From Termitomyces sp. T153 (lineage: Eukaryota > Basidiomycota > Agaricomycetes > Agaricales > Lyophyllaceae), in the NCBI GenBank assembly GCA_018296165.2, contig JACKQL020000013.1, forward strand, positions 434,001 to 498,000: a stretch of 64,000 bases of DNA, read 5' to 3'. Shown piece after piece: positions 34,546 to 46,571 of this stretch. The notes beneath the pieces were generated by a model that searched no databases, was not told where the DNA came from, and was given only the letters and a program-made list of their open reading frames with translations. How positions within the stretch are numbered: the stretch's first letter is position 1; each line of letters begins with the position of its first letter. Both the position numbers and the translations under genes were made by a program.

Positions 34546-36289
34546 GAGGCCTGGGCTGTCTTGCGATGCCTATCACATGATATGTAGATTGCGACAGAAA
34601 AAAGCGGACACCTTCATATAAGTATACCTTATCGAATCACCGTACATAGATCTTTGGAAGTCGAAGCAAATCTCGATTTAGGCAGCGGTGGCGCCGTCCC
34701 CACCGTGGAATTTCCTCCCCTTAACAACGGGACTTTTCTAAGTTCAATGTGCAGACAATTGTACCTGAGCCGAGATCGCCGAGAATTGTCTTTGCACGAC
34801 AACCAGAATTGAGCGACCCAAGAACTTGGCTAAACAATATTTGAAAGATTCAGGACTTTTGACATACCTTTTGACATACTAGTTCCGGTGTGAATGGAAA
34901 GGCGGGGAATCCCATTATTGTTAACTACATGGTTCTTCAATTCAAAAGTTAGCATTTGAATACGAAGGCTAAAAAATAGCAGATGATGAGACTCAGTCTA
35001 AATACTTGACAGATAGACAAGGATGATCGAGGAGGCAATCTTGAGGACGCAAAAATAATGCCTCGACCACAGAAATTGAATCGTGCAGACAGCGCCAGAA
35101 AATTTACATCAATACAGCTTCCACCCCATTACGCTACATGAACGGAAGAAATAATATGACCACATTACTGAAGAAGATGAATCTGCTATTAATTCAATGC
35201 GATGAGTTTCATATGGCCGATGGGGACTGATGCGGTATTATCACCAATTATGGTTAGTGAAGAGCGTTCGGACTTACCAGAAGTCAAAGTCACAGCGTTG
35301 TAGACAGGCGGCGTCCTGCAGAGACGGCCTGAAATTCAATATCTGATGAAATCATAGACAAGATGCGGCGCGTTGTCTCCTAAGCGAAGGGGTTACCGCG
35401 CGACGTGTGCCTGAGAATGTATGTCATCAGCGTGGCTAACGAGTCGGATTGGGCAGTTTCTTTCACGAAATGTCGGTCTCTTTGCCTATTGCCGAAGATC
35501 CACAAAAGCGTGTCCGAGTTCTGTTTGTATGGGTAGTATCTGGTCGATTCTAAGAGGGCCAAGCTAGTGTGAGACAATTTACACGCTTGCAATATGTATG
35601 TACCCACGAATACTCAACAGCTGGCAAAAGCCAGACTATCCTACACATTTTTTCGAGCAGAGAGGATACCAAGGAGTTCTTGAAAATTCACAATCGCGAT
35701 GCAGGAGTCGAAGTTTTTGATATCATTGTTAGAGAACGTCGAGCTCCGTCTCCCGTGACATCGTACTCATCAAAAGCAGCAAAGGGGCTCATTACCGTTG
35801 GATTTGGTGTCATGGGTGTCTGGTCCGAAGAAGAGGAACAGATCTTCATGCATTGCAAAGATCCATACAAGGTAAAGTGAGTCTCCTGACGTTACGTGGC
35901 TTGGACTTACCGAGGGTTCAGCGTGTCAACGCTCTCCAGTCATGTAGAAAAATCCGCCTCGAGATCGAAGGAGTAGAGGTAGTGAACACACAACCTTTGT
36001 CTCTCCTTCGTACTCAATTCATTGACACCGTCTTCCTTAGGATGAACATATCAGCTCAAACCCGTGATGATTATCACCTGGCAAAAGACATGAACCTCTC
36101 AAGTGGACCAAACCGGTAAGACACCATCGTAGCGATTCGGCTCGTAGATGCATTCAAGGTTCCCCAAGGAAGTGGTATCAGGCTATTTGAACAGTCACAC
36201 CAATTTCTCCTTAGAGTATGCTGTGTCCATTCAGACCCAGTCATTCTTATTTTTCAAATGTTTTTGACGTTATTAACTTTGGAGGTCTG
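34546..36289. other. gene-poor transition to the transposon block
   Basis: No firm gene. A plus-strand frame at 35,600-35,880 contains AAKGLITVGFGVMGVWSEEE and might be an exon fragment, but I could not connect it to a start or a family. Confidence 0.4.
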
Positions 36290-39200
36290 AAAACATCATG
36301 TGATTTATGTGAAAAATTCAGAAAATGTTCAGAGCTTAGAGTATCGCAAATCAATACTATTCTGAGGCTTTCTGCACATCCTGGGGCTTGTGTAAAGCTT
36401 GTGTCATGCTCTCTCAAGAACAAAGGCAGAAGCTTCTTGAAGCTCATCATCAATTCATTGAAACCAGTACTGCAGAACCCCTTGATCTTATCAGATTTGT
36501 TGAGGACACAATCAAGGAGCCAAACAGCTTGGAAAGGAAAGACTGGACTAAACATATGGACAAGCTGTGTGATGTTTGGCAACGTTGTAATGATGGAGAG
36601 ATTGTTGAATGGCCTTGTGTAAGTTGTTTGGCTGTATGGGTCCATGGTTATGATATTAAATTAGTGTGATGCATGTTTCATAGCCCCCATTATCTGAGGA
36701 GGAAATAAAACAAGTAACTCCATCAGTGCATACTCTGAAAGAGAAGCTCTCAGGACATGTGTTATGTGATGCAATGCGCAAGGAGAGAAAGGCTATATTA
36801 GAAGGTATGAAAGGTATTGGACCAGCACGTCAATCCACAGGAAAGACTGTGGGCTGTAGCTGCATCAACATTATGAAGATCTGGTGCTGGAATTCAAGGG
36901 GAAGAATTCAAGTGGCAAGGATACAACAGTAGTTTACTGTGTTGCTTGTGATAAACGGACAGTAGGAAGGGATGGTAAGTAGATTCTTGACCATGCAAGA
37001 TTGAAATGTCAGGTATCTAACTCAACACAAAATTCAGGAGTTCCACTAATGAATTCATGCTAGACACTGCAACAACAATGACCTGAGCTTTACAAGTGCA
37101 CTCAAGACAATTTGGCTTCAAAATCTAATAGTGTCTCTCTCAAAAATGGCAATGGAAATCATCTACTGCCAGTCTGGAAGATGAAGAAGATCTTACAAAG
37201 CAACAAGAAGGAACAATTCTTGAACACTTCAACACAACAAAAATCAGTGTTCAGCAACAGACCCACATTGATTTTCTTCTCTTTAAATTCATCATCTGCT
37301 GTGCAATCCCATTTCTATGCTTGATAGCCCATTTTTTCATGATCTCTTGACTGCATTTGCTGTGAACTATGTGGTCCCCAATTGATCTGCTTTTTTTCAA
37401 GATATATTGCTCAAGAAACAGCTGCATTTACTATAAAACTTGCTGAATTCTTGCATGGACAGCAGTACCTTACTCTTTCACTTGATGGATGGAGTACTTG
37501 TGCAAAGGATGAAATATATACAATGACATCCAAGCGCTGTTCTTTTCTTGTGGAGGGTCATGTACACAAGGGTGTTTCAGTCACTGGACAAGTGTTATGG
37601 ACTGTTATAAACAGAGTAAGAGGGATTGTTTGACAATAAATAGTAGAGATGCTGATTCATAATAGATACTCAATGGCCATGATCCAAAACAATACTGTGC
37701 TATAGCAGGGGATGGTGGATCAAATGTTCAACTTTCCAAACAGCTGGTTTATCATACCTATTCATACATTTTGATTATATATGACCTGTGCCACAATCTC
37801 AATCTTTTCCTAAAGGAAATTGGCAAACTCTTTAAATTGGTAAAGAGCATAAATCAATGTTTTGTTTGTAGTGCATGCTAACCTAAAATATACTCAAGCT
37901 TCTATCAATTATTTCTGGCATCTCAAAATACTTTGGAAAGTCTAACTATGGAACATTTCAGCTGACAATCGAATGTGCCAATCTAGGAATTTCTGAGGGA
38001 ATAAAATCCTCTTCTGAAACTCACTTTTCAACATTTTATCTTCAAGCAAAGGCTATTCAACTCTGTATGCCTGCAATTCATATGTGTATGACAAAGAAGA
38101 CATTATTATTTGATACCAAGGCAGTAAGCTCAATTTCTTGCAAAATAACAATTGAATAACCTCAATTCTATTAGACTCAGAAGTTGCAGTCATATCTTGA
38201 TGGAGGAGATCTGATTCATTACAACTTTATGAGCAAGCTTGCATCATTTGTTCAACTTCTTGCTCCTGGAGCTAATGCCATTCTTACACTTGAGGGCCAA
38301 GCAATAAATTGTGATTATGTCTTCAATGCATGGGTATGTATTGCTTGGCATCTTGAAAAGGTCTTAGGTAATCCACAATGCAGTCTCACTCAACATTGCA
38401 GCAAGATCATGGAGATTTACAACCACTGCTTTGATTAAATGATGACTGAGTCATCATACAAAATATTCTTGTTAGGCTATTGGCTGCACCCATGTGTGTA
38501 CTTGACCTCATAAATCATGAATACCATTTCTAAAAATCCCTATCAGTGTTCCACCACAATGAAGCTATCCAGCTCACCATGCCAGTTCTGCAGGATGGAA
38601 AAACACTCAATAAAGAGAATCATTCTACTATATATAATTGATTCCTGTGAGCAGCACTCCAAATCCTGAAAGGAGAGCAGCAGAGACTCAATGAGGTGGT
38701 AAGGAGGAATGTGCTGTGCTTGTTAATGAAATGCTCTGTTGGGCCTACAATCAAGAGCTGTTTTGCAGCTATTCTTGGGACATCAATACATCACCTTCAG
38801 TGTATTAGGAGGGGCTACAAAGAGACTTGAATGCTAGTCAATTAGCAGTATGTGCATCTCACAAAAATTCTTGAATCTGATTGACATATGTATATACATA
38901 TAGTGCATTGCAGTCAAGATATTTTCAATCTCTCCCTTGAAAATATGTGATGAGCAAACAGCCTCATGCCTGGGCTGGTTCAATACAGCTAGATGAAGTT
39001 CTATGTGCCTGAGACTCTTGTTGAGTGTGCAAAACTCTATGTTTTTTTTATTAATGGGTTTGAGGATGGAAAGTACAAACATAAAGCTCACATTTATGTC
39101 CCTGAAATCAAACCAACCCATTCTAACTCTGGAACCACAAGTGTCCCACAACAGTACTCAGCTCCTTTGCTAATGGATCTCCTCAATGCCAGCAATATTG

Positions 39201-39520
39201 CACTATTGGATAACAACATTGAGTGATTTGAGGCAGAATGGTTTGAAGCAGTGGATCCATATGATCTTGGTGAAACTGAGCATATGGATGCAGCAGATTC
39301 TGATGAAGAACATGTTGTAAGATGCAACAATAGGTGGAAAATTGCAGACCTGGTCAAACTTGATAGCCCATCACTTGCTGCTCTCATTGCTTGCTTTGGA
39401 GGGGACACTACTATATCCATCCAAGTTGATATCCTTACTGCAAAATCAACAAGTTATGGAGGTCCAGCAGGAAGTCTGGGTGATTGGAATATGAATGATT
39501 ATGTTGCTTGAGGTGTAGGC
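36290..39520 (+). pseudogene. decayed hAT-like DNA transposon (DUF659-type transposase)
   Basis: Plus-strand fragments in changing frames resemble fungal hAT-family transposases. An N-terminal helical part lies at 36,388-36,620 (DLIRFVEDTIKEPNSLE). The core follows: YLTLSLDGWSTCAKDEIYT near 37,465-37,530; CAIAGDGGSNVQLSKQLVYH near 37,700-37,750; IYDLCHNLNLFLKEIGKLFK near 37,780-37,840. Later parts are YFGKSNYGTFQLTIECANLG (37,930) and SKLASFVQLLAPGANAILTL (38,235). The order SLDGW, then GDGGSN, then HNLNL is typical of the DUF659/hAT catalytic region. Stops and frameshifts are frequent, and I found no clear terminal inverted repeats or 8-bp target duplication. Non-functional. Confidence 0.6.
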
Positions 39521-39701
39521 ATGGCTGGGACACCATGGAAGCAAGGAACAAGTGAGAATCTTGTTGTGTAATGGTGCCAAAAAATCAATGACAAGATAGA
39601 ATTTTTCACACTTTTTCACATGTGAAAAATATCTCTCAAGAAGGGGGGTTTTGACCTCACATTTCTCACACTGGCAAAAACATTTTCAACCCTATGCTAA
39701 G

Positions 39702-39892
39702 TTCCTGGGAAGTGCCAGAGATAGTTGAGGGCTAGAAGTGATGGGGTTTGCCAGGGAAGCATTGGAGTTAGCTAGGGCAGGCACCATGAGTGAGAAAAGG
39801 TCAGGGTGAGTCAAGGGAGTATTGGTGGGGACTCTGCAGGGGAGCAGGGTTGCTTGGGAAGAGGTCCAGAGGTCTGGGAGTGGGTTGTGACA
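39702..39892 (-). repeat. truncated 3' LTR of the minus-strand element
   Basis: About 190 bp match the start of the full LTR at 44,283-45,367. Read on the minus strand it begins TGTCACAACCCACTCCC, compared with TGTTACAATTCACTTC in the other copy. A polypurine tract (GAAGGGGG) sits just before it at about 39,897-39,904, as expected for a 3' LTR. The rest of the LTR is missing beyond about 39,702. Confidence 0.75.
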
Positions 39893-42800
39893 TAAACCCC
39901 CTTCAGCATCAAGACCTTCAAGGCATGGGTACAAGTCAGGAATCATGGGAATCAAAGTTGGAGCAATATTGATCAATCTGCAGTGAGTGGCAGTGGTGTG
40001 GAGAACAAAGTCAAAGCATGGCCACTGTTTGTTAGGAGGTTCCTTTTGGTCAATTAAAAGGGGTCAGGACATACTCTGGTGCTTCCTTAATTCTTTCTTA
40101 TGTCCTCCTCAGGATCACCATCATTGTCAGCATCCCCAACCCCCCTGCTCTCTAACAAGAACTGCATCAATGCATGGACTGAGTATAAGGACTGTTGGAA
40201 GGTGTTTGACTGATGCTGGGACAAGAGAAGGGTCAATTCAATGTACCATCATCATGAGTATGACAGTTCCTTGCTTGGAGTTGTACTGACCAAGTGCAGC
40301 AGAGTTGTCTGCAGCAATGGCAGGCCTGTCTGGATCTTCCCAACTAGCTCTGGTGCCATCAATGCATCCCTCTAGGCTGAGCTTAGGAGCAGCAATGGTA
40401 CAGGTGGTTCCAGAGTTGCATAGAGTGGTGCAGACAGAAGTGACATTGGAGCAATTTGTGGAGGCAGTTGGGCAGGTGTGGGCCCCCCCAGCTTTGGAGT
40501 GGTGTCTAGCAGAGGCCCTGGTGAGTCCTTGAAAGTATCATAATCTGCATTCTGACTGAGCCACTTATCTAGTGCAAGCACTGTGCTTGGTACAGGAAGC
40601 ATTGCAAATTTGGGGCACTAGTGCTAGGGTCCCACCAGGTCTGGATCAATAGGGGTGGGTGTTGAGGTGGTGGCAGCAGAGCCTGGAGTTGTGGCAGTGG
40701 GGTCCAGAGTTGCCTGGCATTGTTAATTGGGGTATTGCGGGCCCTTATATCAATTGCTGAGAATGTTGGAGGGGAAGCCATTAAGGGTTGATTAAGGGGG
40801 GCTGGGATGGAGGTGTGCTTTCCTCCCTTTCAGAGAGTCATCCTTGAGGGTTGTGGGGTTTTGTATAGCTCCAGAGCTGCTGGAGTTGAGGTTGGAGGCA
40901 TCAGAGTTTGAGGGGGGCTGGAGGTGGAATGGGATGGCAGCAGCTAGACTTGCTTTGGGGCCTGGGAACTGCATGGTGAGGTCCTTCCAGTCAATGTTGA
41001 AGTTGATGTCCTGCAACCAGGAAAATCCAAGCACAATTGGGGTCAACTCCAGAAGCTAAGTGACAAGAAGCTGGACCTGGAATCTTGAATTATTGTCAGA
41101 TATGATAGTACTGTCATGATATTGAGTGATTCCAGTTGAGGTGGGGCTTCCATCAAAGAGCTGGAGTTTGAGGAGCTTGTCAAAGGCATTGTGTAGAAGG
41201 TTGAGCTGTTTGCTGATGAAGGTGCCAGAGGCTCCACTGTTAATGAGGGCAGGGGGGACTGTTTGGGAGTTGTTGAGTTGAACATTAATGATGAATAATT
41301 GTGTGGACTTCAAACAGAGCTGTGGAGGGATTTAGGAGATGTCAGTAGTGTCTTCTGGGCCCTTGGAGTGGGGTGAGACATTGAAGGGGACTGGTCCAGA
41401 GTCCATTTGGCTATTCCAGCTGAGGTGGAGGATGAGGCTGGGCCAGTTGATGCAAGGGTTGGTGGTGTGGAGCCAGGAGAGTCAAGAACAAGAGGGGCAG
41501 AGGTGTGTAACTTGATGACTAGTAGCTGGAAGTCCTGTCATCATCCATTGACAAAGGAGTGTGAGGGGAGGTGTGCTGGGAAGGTGTCCAGAGAGAGAAC
41601 CAATGCATAGAGGGATGCAGCTGGGGCAGAGAAGACATCAGTGTCTGATCTGCAATTTAGTGCATCTTTGTGATCTAAACTGCTGGCTCATTTTTTGTAA
41701 ACTGGTAGTTGCAGTCCTTGCTGTCAATGGTCCATACAGTATGTACTATCACCTGGTGTTTAGGGCAGCTACCAATGAAATGTCCCTGCTCACTACATAA
41801 AATGCACATGTCCTCCTTCCATTGCTTCTTCTGAGTCTCCTCTAGTACATTGATCTAGGGCCTGTTCTGAATTTTGTTTGTGCATAGGGCCTCCTGGTCT
41901 TCAGCAGGGTCCACAGCATTGTTGGGGTCCTTGAAATTGTTAGTGTTGGTGTCCAGGAGTTCTGGAGCTTCATAGAGGTTGGCAGCATTGAGTTGGGCAG
42001 GTCAGTGGGGTTTTGGGAGTTGATTAGTACTGGAGGGTCCTTATCTTGGAGGAAAACAGGGTGCAGGGTTAGTAGGGGCTGCAGGAAGCAATGGTCAGTT
42101 GCAATTTGGTGCTCTGGTATGCCAGCTGATGTTGCTAGAGGTGTTACAGGTGGTTCAGGAGGCTGTACTTTTGCTCCAGTCTTTTCAATAGCATTGATCA
42201 ATCTGTGTAACAAGGGCCTTGTGACTGTTATACATAGTTTGTTTGGATGCAAGTTGGAGGATGTCCTTAATGTGTTGGGGAAGGGCATGGCAGAGGGCAA
42301 ATTGGAGGGCATTGTAATTTCAACCTGTTTTGTAGGCCTCTTGTTTGAACTGGACATAAAGGTTGTAAACCATTTGTTGTTGCACATCCAGAAGTTGAAA
42401 AGGTTTTCTTCTACTTCTGCTACAGTGTTAAAGACTCCAAACTTACTAGAGAATTCCTAGGTAAAAGTGAGCCAGTGAAAGAGCATGGAGTTGTTGGAAT
42501 TGAACCAGAGCAGTGCTGTATAGTGATTGAAGGCAATGCCTTGTAGATATGAGGCAGTGAAGGCCACTTGTGAGCTTTCAAGTTGGAAGGTGATAGGCTT
42601 AGCTTGGAACATAATAAGGCATTGGGTCAAGAAGACTCTCCATTTCTGGAAGTCACAGTCAGTAAAGAGCTCTAGCTTCTAAATGTCAAGCTTGCCTTCT
42701 TGGGTCAGTGTGTTGTGAGTGTTGTCCTGGGTGTTCTAATTTCAGAGTGGGGGTCTGGCATTGTAGTAGTAATAATAGTTGTTGTTCCTGCCTCCACACT

Positions 42801-44282
42801 GAGGGGGAAAGTTGTCTATGGCTGGGCCCCATCTACCTAGAGGTTTGCTGTTGGGAGGCCCACCACTCAAAGGTGGGCCAGCATTGCCTAAGAGAGGCTC
42901 TGGAACTCAGTGAGGTGGAGGAGGTTCTCCAGGAATCAGCAGTCCAAAACTGTTGGTGTTGGTGAGTTGGTTAGGTAAGGGGATAGGCAGGGGTTGAGGA
43001 GGATTATTGGAAAAAGGAAGTTGAGGTGCTCCATGGCCCATGGGTTGATGTGGAGGAGCTGGAGTGTTTTGGTGGGGCATGGGTGTGTTTGAGGAAGCAT
43101 TATCATGGGGGGCACAGAGGTCAAAGTGGGAAGGTCTGTCCCAGAGAGGCTCTGAGGCACCATTGTGAAGGGCAGATTATCTGCCAGGATTCTCAGGCTT
43201 GTTGATATATGAGAGGGTGTGATTGAAAGCAATGTTGTTGTTGGCAGGCAGAGGTGGTCTCTGGGTGTGGGGCTTGGGTTTGGTGGGCTGATCCCAGGTA
43301 CAGAATGTGCTGGAGACAGAGTTTGCCATGAGGCACATAGAGAGGGCCAGAGTGTGAGCAGCAAGTTGGTCAAAGAGGCCTCTGGTGGGGTTGAGGGACC
43401 TTAGAATATTGGACATGGCATTGAGTTCTTGTTGGCAGGCAATCAGAGGCAGGGCCTCAGTTTATATGCTGGTGGGTTCTTCTCATTGCATGTGGAAGGA
43501 GTGGGCAGGGTTCAATGGGTCCTCAAAGTGTTGGGGGTTTGAGCTGGTGTGGATCTTGTTGACCAGGGCATGGAGTTCACTCTAGAGGTTGGTGTCAATT
43601 CCCAGAGTACCTTGAGTAGTTTCAGGGAGGGTGCCTTGCTAGTAATGTTCATGGAAGTCAAAGAGATGGTCTGCTCAGACCTCTTGAGTTCTGGAGGTGT
43701 TGTGATACCCAAGGCTAATGAGGAGGGCATGAGTGCATCTTGCAAATTCTGTGGGGGACAAGCAGAGGAAGCAGAGAATTTCATCATGCTGTTGGACATA
43801 GGCTATGACCTGTTGCTGTCTCAAAGAGAGTGAGGCTTGTGTGGGGGATTGGAGCAAAGAGAGGGAGTAGTTGTTCAACTGTTCTGGAAGGACTGGGAGT
43901 GCAGCAGGGTTTGAGTAAGCATAGTAGTGCATTGGGGGAAGGTAGGCTAGGTTAGGTGGAGTGGGGTGTGCCCACATGGCCATTGGCATCCTAGGTAGTT
44001 CTCTGGGATACATGCAAGGGTAGGTGCCATTAGTGGGGTAAGTGGAGGGGTAGTACCAGCTTGGAGGTATCCCCTAACTAATAGAAGGGGTGTAGAACAT
44101 TGGGTTTTGATCTGGGGTCCAGTGATGGGGAGCATAGTGATCTGTGGGTGGGCCTGGATAGAACAGTGCATAGTAGTTCTCAAGGACCAGCCAACCATAA
44201 GCATCAGTTAGATAACCAGCAGGAGTATATGCAGGGTTGTAAGCAGACATTGAGAATGAGGTAAGGTGGAGTCTTGATATTA
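39893..44282 (-). mobile_element. non-autonomous Ty3/gypsy-like LTR element, gag-protease only, decayed
   Basis: Internal region between two LTRs, read on the minus strand. Just after the LTR a Pro/Tyr-rich gag starts MSAYNPAYTPAGYLTDAYGW (44,249 downward) and continues in broken frames to about 41,850. An aspartic protease follows with ALINSGASGTFISKQLNL (catalytic D changed to N in the DSGA motif), DGSPTSTGITQYHDSTI and PIVLGFSWLQDINFNIDWKD, ending near 40,795. The remaining 0.9 kb to the polypurine tract shows no reverse transcriptase, RNase H or integrase. It therefore depended on another element's enzymes, or lost pol before its last spread. It carries stops and is almost CpG-free. Confidence 0.75.
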
Positions 44283-45367
44283 TGTCAGGTTCCACTGATT
44301 ATGGGAGCTCAGCTTAACTGGGCAAGTCCTTACTAGGCAAACATGATGTCCTGCACTTATAACCTAGCATTCTGGGGAGGTCTAAGCTTCAGATATTTGT
44401 GAGAATAAGCCAAGGAGAGTGGTCCAAGCAAGTCTGGAGTGGTCCATGGAAGTCTAAGACAAGGCACAATAAGGGTTGGGCTTGGAGATGTGTCAGGCAC
44501 AAGTCAAGAAGTGAGTATTGGGGGTGTGGGGTAATTGGAGGCCACACAAGTGATGGGAGTGGGGCCAGAGATTGATGGAGGATTAATCAGGATTGAGGGG
44601 TTCTGGGGCCAAGGACAAGTCCAGAGTTAGATATGAATATATGGAGTTGTGAGCACATGAATGGAGATATGTATGGAGATCAGAACAGAGTCAAAGTGAA
44701 AGGTATTCAGGCACACATGAAAGAAAATAGGAGCAGATGAGATGAGATGGAGTTGAGACAAGACAAAGACAAGAATAAAATAGATTGAGAGGACAATACA
44801 AGATGAGAACAAGACAAAGATAGAAATAGAAATAGGACTGGAAAATGTAACAAATACAGACATAAGTAGGTAAGTAACAGCAATATCAAGACTGCTGTAA
44901 CAGATATTGCTCTACAACTTATATACTGACTACTGAAGCTCCTCTAGAGATAGTGGGCCTGGCAGTGGAGCTCACTGGAGCCATGTGAGGTTAACAGTTG
45001 TTGGTTTTAATCAGTTGGCAGACTGCAGTGATGTACTGATGGGAACTGAGGAAATCTGATGGGAGTGCAGGGTGCACTGAGGTTGACAGGATGTTCCAGA
45101 GTGGCTGGGTAGGCTGTGGTGACACATTGGTGGGGGTCCATGGTGTGTGCCAGAGTTCCTGGAAAGTGTTGGAGATAGTCAAGGGCTAAAAGTGATGGGG
45201 TTTGCCAGGGGGCCATTGAAGTTTGCTAAAAAAGTGTCAGAGTTAGCCAGGGCAGGTGCCATGGATGAGCAAAGGTTAGAGTGAGTTGAGGGGGTGTTGG
45301 TGGGGACTTCATAGGGGAGCAGAGTTGCTTGGAAAGAGGTCCAGAGGTCTAGAAGTGAATTGTAACA
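44283..45367 (-). repeat. 5' LTR of the minus-strand element (1,085 bp)
   Basis: Minus-strand LTR running from TGTTACAATTCAC (45,367) to GGAACCTGACA (44,283), with TG...CA ends. It carries GTAGTCAGTATATAAG, the TATA region shared with the solo LTR at 50,371-51,518, and the shared 3' end TGCCTAGTAAGGACTTGCCC. The outer flank is TTAGG at 45,368-45,372. No matching duplication is found because the other LTR is truncated. Confidence 0.85.
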
Positions 45368-45689
45368 TTAGGGTACTATTTTGCCAAGTTTATATTCAGA
45401 GCTAGCACCTACAACTAGTTTTGTTTTGTTATTGTTCCTGTCACTAATGCTCTCTTGCTATCCCTAGTGCCAGCCTTTAGCCTTATTCTGCTAGCAACCT
45501 TGGTTCAACTTTAGTTGGGTTTATTCACAGAGTTTCTCCTTCCTATTTGCTCTTGCCATGTCTTGACCTTGATCTTGCACTAGCAACCTAGTGCCTCTTC
45601 TTGGGACCTAGCTCAACTTGCAACCCTCATTTACTTAGTCTGTTCATACTCTACTTATGAAACCACTAGTCATTGTGTCCTTTGCATGG

Positions 45690-46110
45690 CAGTTTGGTGC
45701 CAATGGACATCATCACTGAGCTTGTCTTCAGGAATGCTCTCCATACCCCTGATTTCTCAGCAAATTTGATATGGCCGGCTTCTCCATCACTTTTGGCCAG
45801 GGAAAGGCCATATTCTATAGCTTAGATGGTAGAGATGTGTTGGTTGGCAGAGAGGTAAATGTAATGTACAGGCTTGATGTGCTGGAACCTCACAACAAGC
45901 ATGTGGCAGCAAGGGCTATGATTGCATCATCCATTGACATCCTGGTTGATCTCAATGGCTAGCATTGGTGGTTTGCACATGCAGGTGTGAATAGTATATA
46001 TAACTTGGCATGAAAAGGGATGGTTAATGGTACAAAAATAAAAGGCAAGTTAAGAGTTTAGGGTATATGTGAGGACTGCATGTATGGTAAACACACTGTC
46101 AGGGGACTTT
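45690..46110 (+). pseudogene. Ty1/copia integrase N-terminal fragment
   Basis: A short plus-strand piece of a copia polyprotein covering the GAG-pre-integrase region: TPDFSANLIS-like remnants, then MAGFSITFGQGKAIFYSLDG, GREVNVMYRLDVLEPHNKH, HWWFAHAGVNSIYNLA and GICEDCMYGKHTVR (the CxxC-type finger end). Only about 400 bp is recognisable. It has a stop after LNG and is followed by the gypsy element. Confidence 0.65.
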
Positions 46111-46571
46111 CATTTCCCACCTCCACAACTCATTCCAGCACCTCCACAGCTTGTTTGACATCTCTGGGGCTCTTTCTTGAACCCTGGAGATCTCTAGAGA
46201 ACTGCAGAGATCTCCATATTACCTCAGCAATCATTGCCCTAGGGTTAGGAGTAGCTTCAGTCATCTGTGCAGTAGTTCCCATGCCTCTGCCACCCACTGA
46301 TGTGCTGCACTGAGTAGTGGGGATCCTTAGACTTGTTCTCTTCAGATTCCCCTCTGCTAGGTGATTAGTTACTGATTGTATCATTGTCTACTTTGCTAAT
46401 ATACTTTGGATTCCTCTCTGCTAGCTGCATGACTCTGATCTGCCACTTCAGAGATTGCCCTTACAGGAGAACAAGTTTCCTAAAACTGGTCTGGAAGCCT
46501 CTCATAGCCACAAGAAACCTCTGAGCCACTACTCATTGCTTCTCCACTAGGATTAAACACTGCAGAGTGCT

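Noticed and set aside
44627..44889. Leu/Ser/Ile-rich minus-strand frames that look like membrane proteins
   Set aside because: They lie in the pyrimidine-rich R/U5 part of the LTR. The composition, not a gene, produces them.
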